A DNA stretch of 14,468 nucleotides from Nitrospira sp. GTDB taxonomy: Bacteria; Nitrospirota; Nitrospiria; Nitrospirales; Nitrospiraceae. The stretch spans positions 1 through 14,468 of the forward strand of contig VGXD01000022.1 of NCBI GenBank assembly GCA_016873525.1, written 5' to 3'. A program made the position numbers and the translations under genes. The notes beneath the pieces were generated by a model, which was not told the origin of the DNA, ran no database searches, and worked only from the letters and a program-made list of their open reading frames with translations. The first letter of the stretch is position 1, and every line of letters begins with the position of its first letter. Below are positions 6,470-13,599 of the stretch, piece after piece.

Positions 6470-7798
6470 TCACCGTGCAATGACCTGGATGGCGCGCCAC
6501 CGTTCGGAGCGGTAGCGCCAGACGAGCAGCCCCATCCGCACCAACCAGTCCGCCGCCATGGCGCCCCAGATAAAGATCAGGTCCAGATGCAACCACAAGG
6601 CGCCGATGGCGGCGATCGGTAGCCGGAGGCCCCACATGCCCACGACGGTGGCCACCATAATGTAGCGGGTGTCGCCGGCTCCGCGCAGCGAGCCGGCCAG
6701 CACCATGGTCAGGGCCAGGGGGATTTGCAGGAGGGCGACGATCTTCAGGTAGAGCGTGCCCAAGTCGATCACCGTCTGGTCGGCGGTGAAGGCGCGGAGC
6801 AGCGCGTAGGGGAAGAAAAAGAAGATCACGCCCATCGCGGCCATGGTGATGGCGGCCAGCCGGTTGGCTTCCCAGTTTTCCAGCTTGGCGCGGGTGTATT
6901 TTCCGGCGCCGATGCTTTGGCCGACCATCGTCGCGGCGGCGATGGCAAAGCCGTAGCCGGGCAGGAAGGAGAAGGCCTCGATGGCCAGCCCGACTTGATG
7001 CGCGGCATAGGCGGCCGTGCCGTAGAGGAGCACGAGTTTGCTGTAGGCCAGCACGCCGATCTGCTGGGCCATCCGTTCGCCGAAGACCGGCGCGCCCACA
7101 TCCCAGCCGGCGCGAAGCAGGTCCCCGCGCAGCCGGCTCGGCCAGGCCAGCAGGGGCCGGCAGCGGATCAACAGAAAGACCACGCCGGCGCCCTCCGCGA
7201 TCCCCACCGCCACGGCGGCGCCGGAGACGCCGAGGTTGGGGAATCCCCACCGCCCGTAGATCAAGGGATAGGCCAGCAACACGTGGACGATGTTCACCCC
7301 GACCATGCAGTACAGGGGTGTGCGGGTGTCCCCGGTCCCGTGCAGGATGCCGGAGAGAATCTGAATCAGCAGGGTGAAGGGGATGACCAGGAAAATGATC
7401 TCGACGTAGGGAATGGCCAGGGCAATCACCTCCGGGCTTGCGCCGAGCACCTGCATCACGGAGGGGGCGAAGGTCAGGCCGAGTCCCATGAGGACCAGCG
7501 AAGCCAGGACGGCCAGGCCGAGCACATGGGCCGCGGCCTCGCGGCCGTCGCCGAGCCGTCTGGCTCCCCAGAGTTGCGCGATGACGACGGTGGCGCCGAC
7601 CGAAAGCCCGGCTCCGACGGGGAGGAGGAAGAAGGCCAGCAATTGGCCGATCCCCACGGCGGCGATCGGCGACGCGCCCAAGCCCCCGACCAAGAAAATG
7701 TCCAGGATGCCTTCGGCTCGTTGCAGCAGACTGCTGATCGTGACGGGCAGCGCCAGGGTCATGACGGCCCGGCGAATCTGGGCGATTCCTGAATTCAT
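6470..7798 (-). CDS. MATE-family multidrug/Na+ or H+ antiporter
   Basis: A 442-residue inner-membrane exporter of the multidrug and toxic compound extrusion family, which pumps organic compounds out in exchange for Na+ or H+. The protein is hydrophobic throughout, with about twelve membrane segments in two related halves. The first half starts IRRAVMTLALPVTISSLLQ and has GATVVIAQLWGARR and ILHGTGDTRTPLYC. The second half has AAATMVGQSIGAGKYTRAK and LAGSLRGAGDTRYIM. Paired GTGDTR/GAGDTR and GQ/G motifs at matching places are the family hallmark. GGAG (complement of 7802-7805) lies three bases... upstream of the spacer TCG before the ATG, supporting the start. The gene is divergent from the nuclease gene at 7929. 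The substrate cannot be read from sequence. Confidence 0.95.
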   Translation of the reverse strand: MNSGIAQIRRAVMTLALPVTISSLLQRAEGILDIFLVGGLGASPIAAVGIGQLLAFFLLPVGAGLSVGATVVIAQLWGARRLGDGREAAAHVLGLAVLASLVLMGLGLTFAPSVMQVLGASPEVIALAIPYVEIIFLVIPFTLLIQILSGILHGTGDTRTPLYCMVGVNIVHVLLAYPLIYGRWGFPNLGVSGAAVAVGIAEGAGVVFLLIRCRPLLAWPSRLRGDLLRAGWDVGAPVFGERMAQQIGVLAYSKLVLLYGTAAYAAHQVGLAIEAFSFLPGYGFAIAAATMVGQSIGAGKYTRAKLENWEANRLAAITMAAMGVIFFFFPYALLRAFTADQTVIDLGTLYLKIVALLQIPLALTMVLAGSLRGAGDTRYIMVATVVGMWGLRLPIAAIGALWLHLDLIFIWGAMAADWLVRMGLLVWRYRSERWRAIQVIAR

Positions 7799-7928
7799 CG
7801 ACTCCGCTGTGTGGCTGGTGGTACGGGTGAAAAAACCATCCTAACAGAAAGTGGTCGAAGTGCGGCACCACGGTTTAATTTTGAGGCCGACGAGGCGGGC
7901 CGATGCGTCGTTGACAAGGGCCTGGTCG

Positions 7929-9485
7929 ATGGGTCAGTCTCTGTCCATGGATATTGTCTCAGTGCGACCCACGCCACGTGCGCCAGGTTCCTATCGTCTG
8001 TCGAAGTCCAAGTTTCTGTCCGGCCTGCAATGCCACAAACGGTTGTATCTGGAAATCCACCAGCGCGAACTGGCCGCTGAACCGGACGAGCAGACGCAAG
8101 CCATCCTGGACATGGGCACGGCGGTCGGGGAGGAGGCCAGATGCCTGTTCCCCGGCGGGGTGCTGGTGGAGGCGGATCATCGCCACCCAACGGAGGCCTT
8201 GCGGCGGACCGCGGAGTTGCTCGGCGATCCCTCGGTGCCGGCCATCTTTGAAGGGGCCTTCGAGTTCGAGGAGGTCCTCGTCCGCGTGGATATCCTGGAG
8301 CGGGTCCCTCGTGGAGCAGCCGGGCCGGGAGCAACCCCTGATGCGTGGCGATTGATCGAGGTGAAGTCTTCCACGAGGGTGAAGGACATTCATCTGGAGG
8401 ATTTGGCCGTCCAGTCCCACGTGTTGGCCGGCGCCGGGATCCTGCTGGCCGGAACCTGGCTCATGCACATCAACAATCAGTATGTCTATCCGGGCGGCGA
8501 GATCGACCTGGGACAACTCCTGGCCCTGGTGGATTTGGGGGAACCGGTGGCCGCTCGGATCGGCGAGGTGCCGGCGAGGCTGGCGGAGATGAAGGCCATG
8601 CTGGCGCAGCCGCATCCTCCGGCGATCGAGCCGGACAGCCATTGCCACAGTCCCTATGACTGTCCGTTTTGGGAACACTGTACCAAGGACAAGCCGGAAC
8701 GCTGGATCTATCATCTGCCGGGCGGGGAGCGAACGTACAAGCAGCTTGCGGCACGGGGCATTCAGACCATCGACGAGATTCCGCCGGACTTCAAACTGTC
8801 GATCCTTCAACGGCGGGTCAAGGACGATCGAGAATGGGTCGGCGTCCAGCTGCGTGCTGCGCTCGATTCGGTGCGGTATCCCGTCCATCATCTGGATTTC
8901 GAAACCTTCATGCCGGCCATCCCGAAATTTCCCATGACGCGGCCCTACCAGACGATTCCCACGCAGTGGTCCAACCATATCGAGACCGAGCCGGGAGAGG
9001 TGCGACACGAGGAGTACCTCTGCCTGGAGGCCAGGGACCCGAGGGAAGAATTGGCTGTGACCTTGTTGGAATCGTTGGGGCGAGAGGGCAGCATCTGCGT
9101 CTATTCCTCCTACGAGCGGTCGGTTCTGAAAAGCCTGGCCGAGACCCTGCCGTCGCTCAAGCCGGAGCTGGAGCTGGCGATCGCCAGGCTGTGGGACTTG
9201 CTCCCCGTCATTCAAGCGCACTATTACCATCCGCAGTTCGGGAGTTCCTTTTCGATCAAGTCCGTCTTGCCGGCGCTGGTCCCGTCGCTGGACTATGGCG
9301 ACCTGGAGATTCAAGAGGGGAGCCTGGCGGCCCAACACTATTATCGGATGGTGTTTGAGGCGACCGACTGGGTCGAAAAAGAGCGACTGCGAGAAGCGCT
9401 GCTCAAGTATTGCCAGAGGGATACCCTGGCCATGGTGGAGCTGCGCAGGGCTCTGCTGAGCCGGACCTCGATTCCATCGCAATGA
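7929..9485 (+). CDS. DUF2779-like two-domain nuclease (PD-(D/E)XK plus DEDD exonuclease-like)
   Basis: A protein of about 518 residues that I read as a putative nucleic-acid-processing enzyme. The N-terminal half resembles RecB/Cas4-type nucleases: YRLSKSKFLSGLQCHKRLYLE with Cys35, then IFEGAFEFE (Glu108), VDILE (Asp121), LIEVKSS (Glu144, Lys146) and VQSHVL (Gln162), which together form the PD-(D/E)XK core. CHSPYDCPFWEHC gives Cys239, Cys245 and Cys251; with Cys35 these could hold an iron-sulfur cluster as in Cas4/AddB. The C-terminal half has HHLDFETF (Asp323, Glu325) and YCQRDTLAM (Asp498), resembling ExoI and ExoIII motifs of the RNase H-like DEDD exonucleases, as in DUF2779. AAGGG at 7916-7920 favours the ATG at 7929. 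A GTG at 7851 or ATG at 7947 is possible. The stop overlaps the HIT gene start. Confidence 0.8.
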   Translation: MGQSLSMDIVSVRPTPRAPGSYRLSKSKFLSGLQCHKRLYLEIHQRELAAEPDEQTQAILDMGTAVGEEARCLFPGGVLVEADHRHPTEALRRTAELLGDPSVPAIFEGAFEFEEVLVRVDILERVPRGAAGPGATPDAWRLIEVKSSTRVKDIHLEDLAVQSHVLAGAGILLAGTWLMHINNQYVYPGGEIDLGQLLALVDLGEPVAARIGEVPARLAEMKAMLAQPHPPAIEPDSHCHSPYDCPFWEHCTKDKPERWIYHLPGGERTYKQLAARGIQTIDEIPPDFKLSILQRRVKDDREWVGVQLRAALDSVRYPVHHLDFETFMPAIPKFPMTRPYQTIPTQWSNHIETEPGEVRHEEYLCLEARDPREELAVTLLESLGREGSICVYSSYERSVLKSLAETLPSLKPELELAIARLWDLLPVIQAHYYHPQFGSSFSIKSVLPALVPSLDYGDLEIQEGSLAAQHYYRMVFEATDWVEKERLREALLKYCQRDTLAMVELRRALLSRTSIPSQ

Positions 9486-9916
9486 AGCGAGCCATGTCAA
9501 CGTCGGACTGTAAAGCCTGTGCCGGGACCTGGCCTCCCGCCGATCACCGGATCGCCGATTGCGGTCTGGCGGTCGCCTATCTATTTGAGGATCAGTTTTT
9601 TTCCGGCTGGACGGTGCTGGTGCTCAAGCGCCATGCCAGGGAACTCTTCGACTTGACCAAGGGAGAGCGCAGTCAGGTGATCGAGGAAGTGGCGGAAGTC
9701 GCCAGAGCCTTGTCCGAGGTCTTTCAGCCGGTGAAGATCAACTACGGCTCATTGGGAAATCAACTGCCTCACATGCACTGGCACGTGATTCCGAGACTGG
9801 CCGGCGATCCCGCGCCGATGGAGGCGCCCTGGGGCGTGAAGCATGAGCCGGTGCGGTTGGCGGAAGGAGAATTGCGTGAAACGATCGCGCGGATCCAGGC
9901 GAAGCTGAAAAGGTGA
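9482..9916 (+). CDS. HIT-family nucleotide hydrolase/transferase
   Basis: A 144-residue histidine-triad protein, a family that hydrolyses nucleotide phosphoramidates or dinucleoside polyphosphates. The signature is HMHWHVIPR with His97, His99 and His101. NYGSLGNQLPH before it is the expected family lead-in. Upstream, GWTVLVLKRHARELFDLT matches the HIT core beta strands. Cys10 and Cys13 (DCKAC) near the N-terminus could form half of a zinc site, as in HIT proteins with an N-terminal CxxC. The ATG overlaps the nuclease stop as ATGA, indicating translational coupling; an ATG at 9494 is the alternative. Coupling to the nuclease suggests cleanup of nucleotide products or by-products, which is inference. 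Confidence 0.9.
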   Translation: MKRAMSTSDCKACAGTWPPADHRIADCGLAVAYLFEDQFFSGWTVLVLKRHARELFDLTKGERSQVIEEVAEVARALSEVFQPVKINYGSLGNQLPHMHWHVIPRLAGDPAPMEAPWGVKHEPVRLAEGELRETIARIQAKLKR

Positions 9917-9945
9917 AGGGGGGCCTGCTTGGATTCCACGGTCTA

Positions 9946-10013
9946 CAGTCTAAAAAGTCGAAAAGTCTGAAAGTTAAAAATCGGCGACTTTCAATTTTTG
10001 GACTTTACAGACT
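9946..10013. repeat. Imperfect hairpin of degenerate AAAGTC repeats
   Basis: The left arm, 9947-9974, is built of AGTCTAAAA, AGTCGAAA and AGTCTGAAA units. The right arm, 9986-10013, is its inverted counterpart (GACTTTCAATTTTTGG then ACTTTACAGACT). The loop is about 11 bases. Pairing is good apart from about four mismatches and one bulge. It stands between the HIT stop and the 3' end of the convergent tRNA gene, so it may also help end transcription on both strands. The 12-mer AGTCGAAAAGTC differs by one base from one in the repeat at 4876. Confidence 0.7.
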
Positions 10014-10028
10014 TGCTGACTGTCTTTG

Positions 10029-10118
<90 letters not shown>

Positions 10119-10129
10119 ACTTCAAAAAC

Positions 10130-10225
10130 GTGACGGGTGACGAGTGAAACGTGACGCGAAGAATATCGAACTGTGACTATGGCCTAAGCCGTACTCATCA
10201 CACGTCACGCGTCACTTGTCACGCT
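10130..10225. repeat. Two inverted arms of a TGACGNG heptamer repeat
   Basis: The left arm, 10130-10158, reads GTGACGG, GTGACGA, GTGAAAC, GTGACGC, an exact 7-bp period. The right arm, 10195-10225, reads TCATCA, CACGTCA, CGCGTCA, CTTGTCA, CGCTG, the same heptamer inverted (TGACGTG, TGACGCG, TGACAAG). About 36 bases of unrelated sequence separate the arms. The array lies between the tRNA-Ser 5' end and the tadA stop codon and reaches to within two bases of that stop. Confidence 0.75.
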
Positions 10226-10226
10226 G

Positions 10227-10715
10227 TTAAAATCCGGCCCGCTCGCCGACGCCGTCGCGCAGACCTCGGAAAAACGACCGGATGAGGTCCTGGCTCTCTT
10301 GCTCCAGGACTCCGCCCAGGACATGGACCCGATGATTGAGACGGCGTTCGTCCGGGAGGTTGAACACCGAGCCGCAGGCCCCGGCCTTGGGGTCCTTGGC
10401 GCCGAATACGAGCCGGGTGATGCGGGACTGGATGACGGCGCCGGCGCACATCGAACAGGGTTCCAGCGTGACGTAGAGGGTCGTGCCGGTCAGTCGCCAG
10501 GTCCCCAGTCTGGTGGCGGCTTCTCGAATGGCGATGACCTCGGCATGGGCGGTCGGGTCCTGCCACACTTCCCTGAAATTGTGGACCTGCGACAACACCT
10601 GGCCGTCCATGACCAGCACGGCCCCGATCGGAACTTCTCCGAGGGCCGGCGCAAGCCTGGCCGTCTCCAGCGCCATCTGCATGTACTCAAGGTCTTTGTC
10701 GTCGATGAACGTCAT
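10227..10715 (-). CDS. tadA: tRNA adenosine(34) deaminase TadA
   Basis: A 162-residue zinc enzyme that deaminates A34 of tRNA-Arg(ACG) to inosine, allowing one tRNA to read CGU, CGC and CGA. The active site is HAEV with zinc ligand His57 and proton shuttle Glu59, and TLEPCSMCAGA with Cys87 and Cys90. GEVPIGAVLV (26-35), RLVFGAKDPKAGACGS and LNHRVHVLGGVLEQE are typical of TadA. Upstream, GTG at 10736 would add seven residues encoded by repeat sequence. The ATG at 10715 is preferred because the family begins here with the D..YMQMAL helix and GAGAG precedes it. The gene is flanked on both sides by TGACG-type heptamers. The adjacent tRNA is tRNA-Ser and not its substrate. Confidence 0.95.
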   Translation of the reverse strand: MTFIDDKDLEYMQMALETARLAPALGEVPIGAVLVMDGQVLSQVHNFREVWQDPTAHAEVIAIREAATRLGTWRLTGTTLYVTLEPCSMCAGAVIQSRITRLVFGAKDPKAGACGSVFNLPDERRLNHRVHVLGGVLEQESQDLIRSFFRGLRDGVGERAGF

Positions 10716-10721
10716 CTCGCT

Positions 10722-10763
10722 CTCATCACCGGTCACGCATCACGCGGTACGCTTTACGGTCAA
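10722..10763. repeat. Heptamer array in the tadA leader
   Basis: Plus-strand units are CTCATCA, CCGGTCA, CGCATCA, CGCGGTA, CGCTTTA, CGGTCAA, six consecutive 7-bp steps. On the coding strand of tadA these read TGATGAG-type units, the same family as the array at 10130-10225 downstream of the gene. They occupy nearly the whole predicted 5' leader of tadA. Confidence 0.55.
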
Positions 10764-10771
10764 GCGGGCGC

Positions 10772-10800
10772 ATCTTACCACAGCCGTTATGTAGGGAGAA
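10772..10800 (-). promoter_or_regulatory. Candidate extended -10 promoter of tadA
   Basis: On the minus strand TAAGAT (complement of 10772-10777) is preceded by TGG, an extended -10 form, with TTCTCC (complement of 10795-10800) 17 bases upstream as a poor -35 box. Transcription would begin near 10765, just before the heptamer array. Confidence 0.35.
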
Positions 10801-10842
10801 GGCCCGTGACGTGTTTTTGCTTGCGCCGCCGAGGCGTTCAGC

Positions 10843-11796
10843 TTACCGGGCGGAGGAGGGCTTGTGGCGGACCCACTCGAACTCGTACCGCAGTTGGAGA
10901 GCTGTGTAGCGCTGGATGAGCCCATCCCGATCCAAGGGCATGTCTTCCTCGTGGTAGAGGCTCAACTCCGCTTCCCCCCATCGGAGGGCCAGGCCGAGAA
11001 TCCAGTCCAATTCAGACGGCCGCACCGGATTGCCGGCGGAGCGGTCCGTGAACCAGTTCGTGTCGCCGAACAGCACCACGCGGTTGCGGTACAGGTCGAG
11101 GTTGGCATGGGCGACGTAGCGGAACAGCGCCCGTCCGGTGTTGTCCGGCCGCGCGAAGTAGTCCCGGTTATAGAACAGCCAGCCGGGACCGAGGTAGGCG
11201 GTCAGGTTCTGGTTTGGGAAGAGCGTCCGCCACCAACTCCATTCTTTGGCCTGCGTCATGCTGTAGGTGATCAGCGTGTCGCCATATTTTTGTTGCAGGC
11301 CGCTGCGGTCCAGCGGGGCATCCCGTTCGTACTGGAGCCGCCAGCCCCAGTTGTTCCATGACCCGGTGAAGGCATAGGTCATGTCCCATTCGCTGAGCTT
11401 GACCCAGCCGGTGCGGCGGTCTGAAAAGAAATTCTGGTCGGTGTAGAACTGCAGATATTCTTTGTAGAGGTTGGTTTCCAGGTGGACCATGTGGCGCAGC
11501 CCCACCAGGCCGGTGTTGTCCGGGCGGGCGGCGAAGGTGGGGTTGTCCAGGAAGGCCCCGGTCAAGAGGTAGCCCTTCACCCAGTGTGCTTCGTGTTCAT
11601 GCTCGATTTCTGAAATGGCGGCGCCTTCCTCGCCGACATCCCCGATGGGGGGAAGCGGCCGCCCATATTTCTCCAGCGCCTGGGCCTGGGCTGGGCAGAG
11701 CAAGACCCAGGCGAGCAGGCCTGCCATCCAGAACCATCCCGATCTGTTGCCGGCCGCTTGGCCGGTCACGTGGTTGACCCGCACGGTGGTGTCCAT
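10843..11796 (-). CDS. Predicted outer-membrane protein with internally duplicated module, function unknown
   Basis: A 317-residue exported protein. Residues 20-40 (WFWMAGLLAWVLLCPAQAQA) form a signal peptide with likely cleavage after AQA, following a long N-region. The mature part is rich in Trp, Tyr and alternating polar/nonpolar residues, as in beta-barrels. Two halves match: ARPDNTG at 90-96 and 215-221; HLETNLYKEY and HANLDLYRNR; NFFSDRRTG and NWFTDRSAG; LSEWD and PSELD; YERDAPLDRSGLQQKY (156-171) and EEDMPLDRDGLIQRY (283-297). The offset is about 125 residues. A strong promoter at 11858-11886 fixes transcription downstream of the GTG at 11886 and supports the ATG at 11796; the ATG at 11727 is another option. 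It follows the anti-sigma gene on the same strand. I do not recognise a named family. Confidence 0.75.
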   Translation of the reverse strand: MDTTVRVNHVTGQAAGNRSGWFWMAGLLAWVLLCPAQAQALEKYGRPLPPIGDVGEEGAAISEIEHEHEAHWVKGYLLTGAFLDNPTFAARPDNTGLVGLRHMVHLETNLYKEYLQFYTDQNFFSDRRTGWVKLSEWDMTYAFTGSWNNWGWRLQYERDAPLDRSGLQQKYGDTLITYSMTQAKEWSWWRTLFPNQNLTAYLGPGWLFYNRDYFARPDNTGRALFRYVAHANLDLYRNRVVLFGDTNWFTDRSAGNPVRPSELDWILGLALRWGEAELSLYHEEDMPLDRDGLIQRYTALQLRYEFEWVRHKPSSAR

Positions 11797-11857
11797 CTTT
11801 CTGTCGGCGCGGCAGTGGCTGTGCGCGGTGACGCTCGGTCGGCAGGGTCGTCGGGTT

Positions 11858-11886
11858 TTTGTAACCGTGTTGGGTGGAACTGTCAA
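11858..11886 (-). promoter_or_regulatory. Sigma70-type promoter of the outer-membrane protein gene
   Basis: TTGACA (complement of 11881-11886) is a perfect -35 box, followed after 17 bases by TACAAA (complement of 11858-11863). The transcript would start near 11850, about 55 bases before the ATG at 11796. The gene can thus be expressed independently of the sigma/anti-sigma operon. Confidence 0.6.
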
Positions 11887-11896
11887 GAGAATCGCG

Positions 11897-11912
11897 CGAT
11901 CGAAGACGATCG
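11897..11912 (-). other. CGATCG hairpin between anti-sigma gene and the next promoter
   Basis: CGATCG at 11897-11902 and 11907-11912 flank a four-base spacer and can form a six-pair stem with a tetraloop in RNA. The segment also reads as the direct repeat CGATCGAAGA. It begins 12 bases after the anti-sigma stop. Without a following run of T it is not a standard terminator, but it could stabilise or pause the transcript end. Confidence 0.3.
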
Positions 11913-11923
11913 AAGAAGAGGAG

Positions 11924-12967
11924 TCAGCGAGGACCGGTCAGGTACACGTCGCCGGTCGGCTGGGACTTGCCGCCGTCTGGTTCCAGGCTGACGGACAGTT
12001 TGGCGAGGCGGGGGGGATCGGGAAAGTTTTTGATGGCCAGCAGGCCCCTGCGGCCGATGTCCGTGCCGAAGGCGCCGAGACTGACCGGGGCGCTCTCGCT
12101 CTTCGGTTGCGAGGGGAAGGTCACCATGCCCCAGAGCTGGTAAATCTTGCCTGCCGGCGGCGGCGGCAGGTTGAAGGCGTAGAGGACCGCTTTCTTGCTC
12201 TCGGCATCGTAGAGGAGCGTGGCGCCGGCGGACTTGGCCCGCTCCGATCCGGTCAGCGAGAAGAGGGTGATGCGCGGGGCGTGGAGGAGCGCGAGCAACT
12301 CGTCATGTTGGGCTAGGGCGCGACGCAGGATGGTCGAACTCTGATCGCGAAGCGCCAGTTGCGCGCGCAACTGTTCCTGTTCGGCTTCGCGGGTCGCCAG
12401 CGCCTCCCGCAACTGCTTCAGGATGCCGATTTTGTCGGTGACCTCGTCGCGCAACTTGGACAGCATTCGTTCTTGGCCCGCCACCTGCTGTTGCAGCGCC
12501 GTGATGCGCGCGTGTTCGGCGTGCAGGGCCGTTTCCACCTGTTGGCGCTGCGCGGCTTCGCCCTGGACCTGCGTGCGGACGGAGAAGGCGTACCAGAGGG
12601 TTCCGGCCAGCAACAGCAGCGAGACGAGGGCGACGGCGGGATAGGGAATCCATGACGGCGGGGGCGGGATGATGTGTTGAAGCCAGGGGCCGGGTTGCAA
12701 GCGCGGGAGTGCGGCGGTTTTGTGAGCGGCCGGGTTGGGGGTGGCCGGGTGAAGCGCGGCCATCAGCTCGGTTTTGAACTCTGGGGGAAGGGCCTGGGGG
12801 GGGAGGGCGTAGGGCAGCAAGCCGACGGTTGCGCGATAGTCTTTCAGCGTGAGGGGACAGATGGAACAGCCGGAGAGCAGATGCGTTTCCAGGGTCTGGC
12901 GTTCCTGGCGGTCGAGGGCGCCGACGGCGTAGAGCGGGATGGTTTCTTGGAGCTGCTCGTGGTTCAT
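11924..12967 (-). CDS. RskA-like transmembrane anti-sigma factor
   Basis: A 347-residue inner-membrane protein that would hold the ECF sigma factor encoded two bases upstream. The N-terminal cytoplasmic domain (about 1-70) carries the zinc-type anti-sigma motif His29, Cys34, Cys37 in ETHLLSGCSIC; the His-to-Cys gap is four residues where three is usual. A Pro-rich stretch leads to one membrane helix (about 107-129, VALVSLLLLAGTLWYAF). Residues 132-228 are rich in Glu, Gln, Arg and Leu and look like a long coiled coil. The C-terminal domain (about 229-347) has LLYDAESKKAVLYAFNLPPPPAGKIYQLWGM and PVSLGAFGTD, typical of the RskA C-terminal (anti-sigma-K) domain, here on the periplasmic side. The signal sensed is unknown. 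Confidence 0.9.
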   Translation of the reverse strand: MNHEQLQETIPLYAVGALDRQERQTLETHLLSGCSICPLTLKDYRATVGLLPYALPPQALPPEFKTELMAALHPATPNPAAHKTAALPRLQPGPWLQHIIPPPPSWIPYPAVALVSLLLLAGTLWYAFSVRTQVQGEAAQRQQVETALHAEHARITALQQQVAGQERMLSKLRDEVTDKIGILKQLREALATREAEQEQLRAQLALRDQSSTILRRALAQHDELLALLHAPRITLFSLTGSERAKSAGATLLYDAESKKAVLYAFNLPPPPAGKIYQLWGMVTFPSQPKSESAPVSLGAFGTDIGRRGLLAIKNFPDPPRLAKLSVSLEPDGGKSQPTGDVYLTGPR

Positions 12968-12969
12968 GG

Positions 12970-13563
12970 CTAGGGCTGGCCCCAGCAGGGACGCAGGGCG
13001 GTCTTGAGCTGGCTCAAGCCGAGCGAGATCTGTGTCCTAACCGTCCCGACCGGCTCGTTCAATCTGGTGGCGATGTCCTGATAGGGCAGTCCTTCGTAGT
13101 AGGCCAGTTCCAGCACTTGCCGTTGGACTTCCGGCAGGGCTTCCACCGACCGTTTCACCAGGGCCAGCCGTTCCTGGTCTGCGGCCATCTCCAAGGAGTC
13201 GGATGGCTGGTCCGGCGAGGCTGGCGTTTCCCGGTGGGCAAGGCCGCCGCTAGGGTCCTGCCCCCTGGCGGCGAGCGAGGGGAGTCGGGCGAGGGCGCGG
13301 CTTCGCGTCAAGGAGACCAGCCAGGCAATCGGGGTGCCTCGGCCGATGTCGTAGCGGGCGACTTTCTTCCAAATTTCCAAATAGAGTTCGTGCAGCAGGG
13401 CCGCGGCCTCGTCGCGGTCTCCCAGGATGCGCAGGGCGAGCGTGAACAGGAGCGTGCTCGTTTGATCGTAGAGTTGGCTGAAGGCATGCTGATCGCCCTT
13501 GGCGATGGCGGCGATCAAAAGGGGATCGATGGTGGGGGCGGTTTGTCGGAGTGATGAGTCCAT
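12970..13563 (-). CDS. ECF-type RNA polymerase sigma factor
   Basis: A 197-residue sigma70-family factor with only regions 2 and 4. Region 2 spans about 25-95 (AFSQLYDQTSTLLFTLALRILGDRDEAAALLHE with ELYLEIW for -10 recognition). A Pro/Ser/Asp-rich linker lies at 96-130. Region 4 spans about 135-190 (LPEVQRQVLELAYYEGLPY, DIATRLNEPVGTVRTQIS), the helix-turn-helix for the -35 element. The stop is two bases before the anti-sigma ATG. SigK/RskA-type pairs have this order and arrangement. The gene has a sigma70-type promoter at 13600-13628 and I see no clear self-recognition ECF motif, so it may be made constitutively and controlled by the anti-sigma factor. Targets are unknown; the adjacent outer-membrane protein gene is a candidate. 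Confidence 0.93.
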   Translation of the reverse strand: MDSSLRQTAPTIDPLLIAAIAKGDQHAFSQLYDQTSTLLFTLALRILGDRDEAAALLHELYLEIWKKVARYDIGRGTPIAWLVSLTRSRALARLPSLAARGQDPSGGLAHRETPASPDQPSDSLEMAADQERLALVKRSVEALPEVQRQVLELAYYEGLPYQDIATRLNEPVGTVRTQISLGLSQLKTALRPCWGQP

Positions 13564-13599
13564 GCGTTGTGCGAGGCCTGGTACCCCTTAGAGAGGCCG

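Noticed and set aside
5029..6480. A 483-codon open frame on the minus strand
   Set aside because: It lies antisense to the reductase fusion gene, whose product has clear family motifs; the antisense product is His/Asp/Gly-rich with no domain, as expected from GC-rich codon bias.
6725..7792. A 355-codon open frame on the plus strand
   Set aside because: Antisense to the MATE transporter; the product is low-complexity Gly/Gln/Asp-rich.
7910..7938. TTGACA at 7910 as a -35 box of the nuclease gene
   Set aside because: The sequence 17 bases on (TCAGTC) does not resemble a -10 box, and the preferred start codon would lie inside the promoter.
7959..9500. A 513-codon open frame on the minus strand
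   Set aside because: Antisense to the DUF2779-like nuclease with its conserved motifs; no recognisable domain.
10130..10225. CRISPR-like array
   Set aside because: Units are 7 bp with no spacers and are arranged as inverted arms; there are no cas genes nearby.
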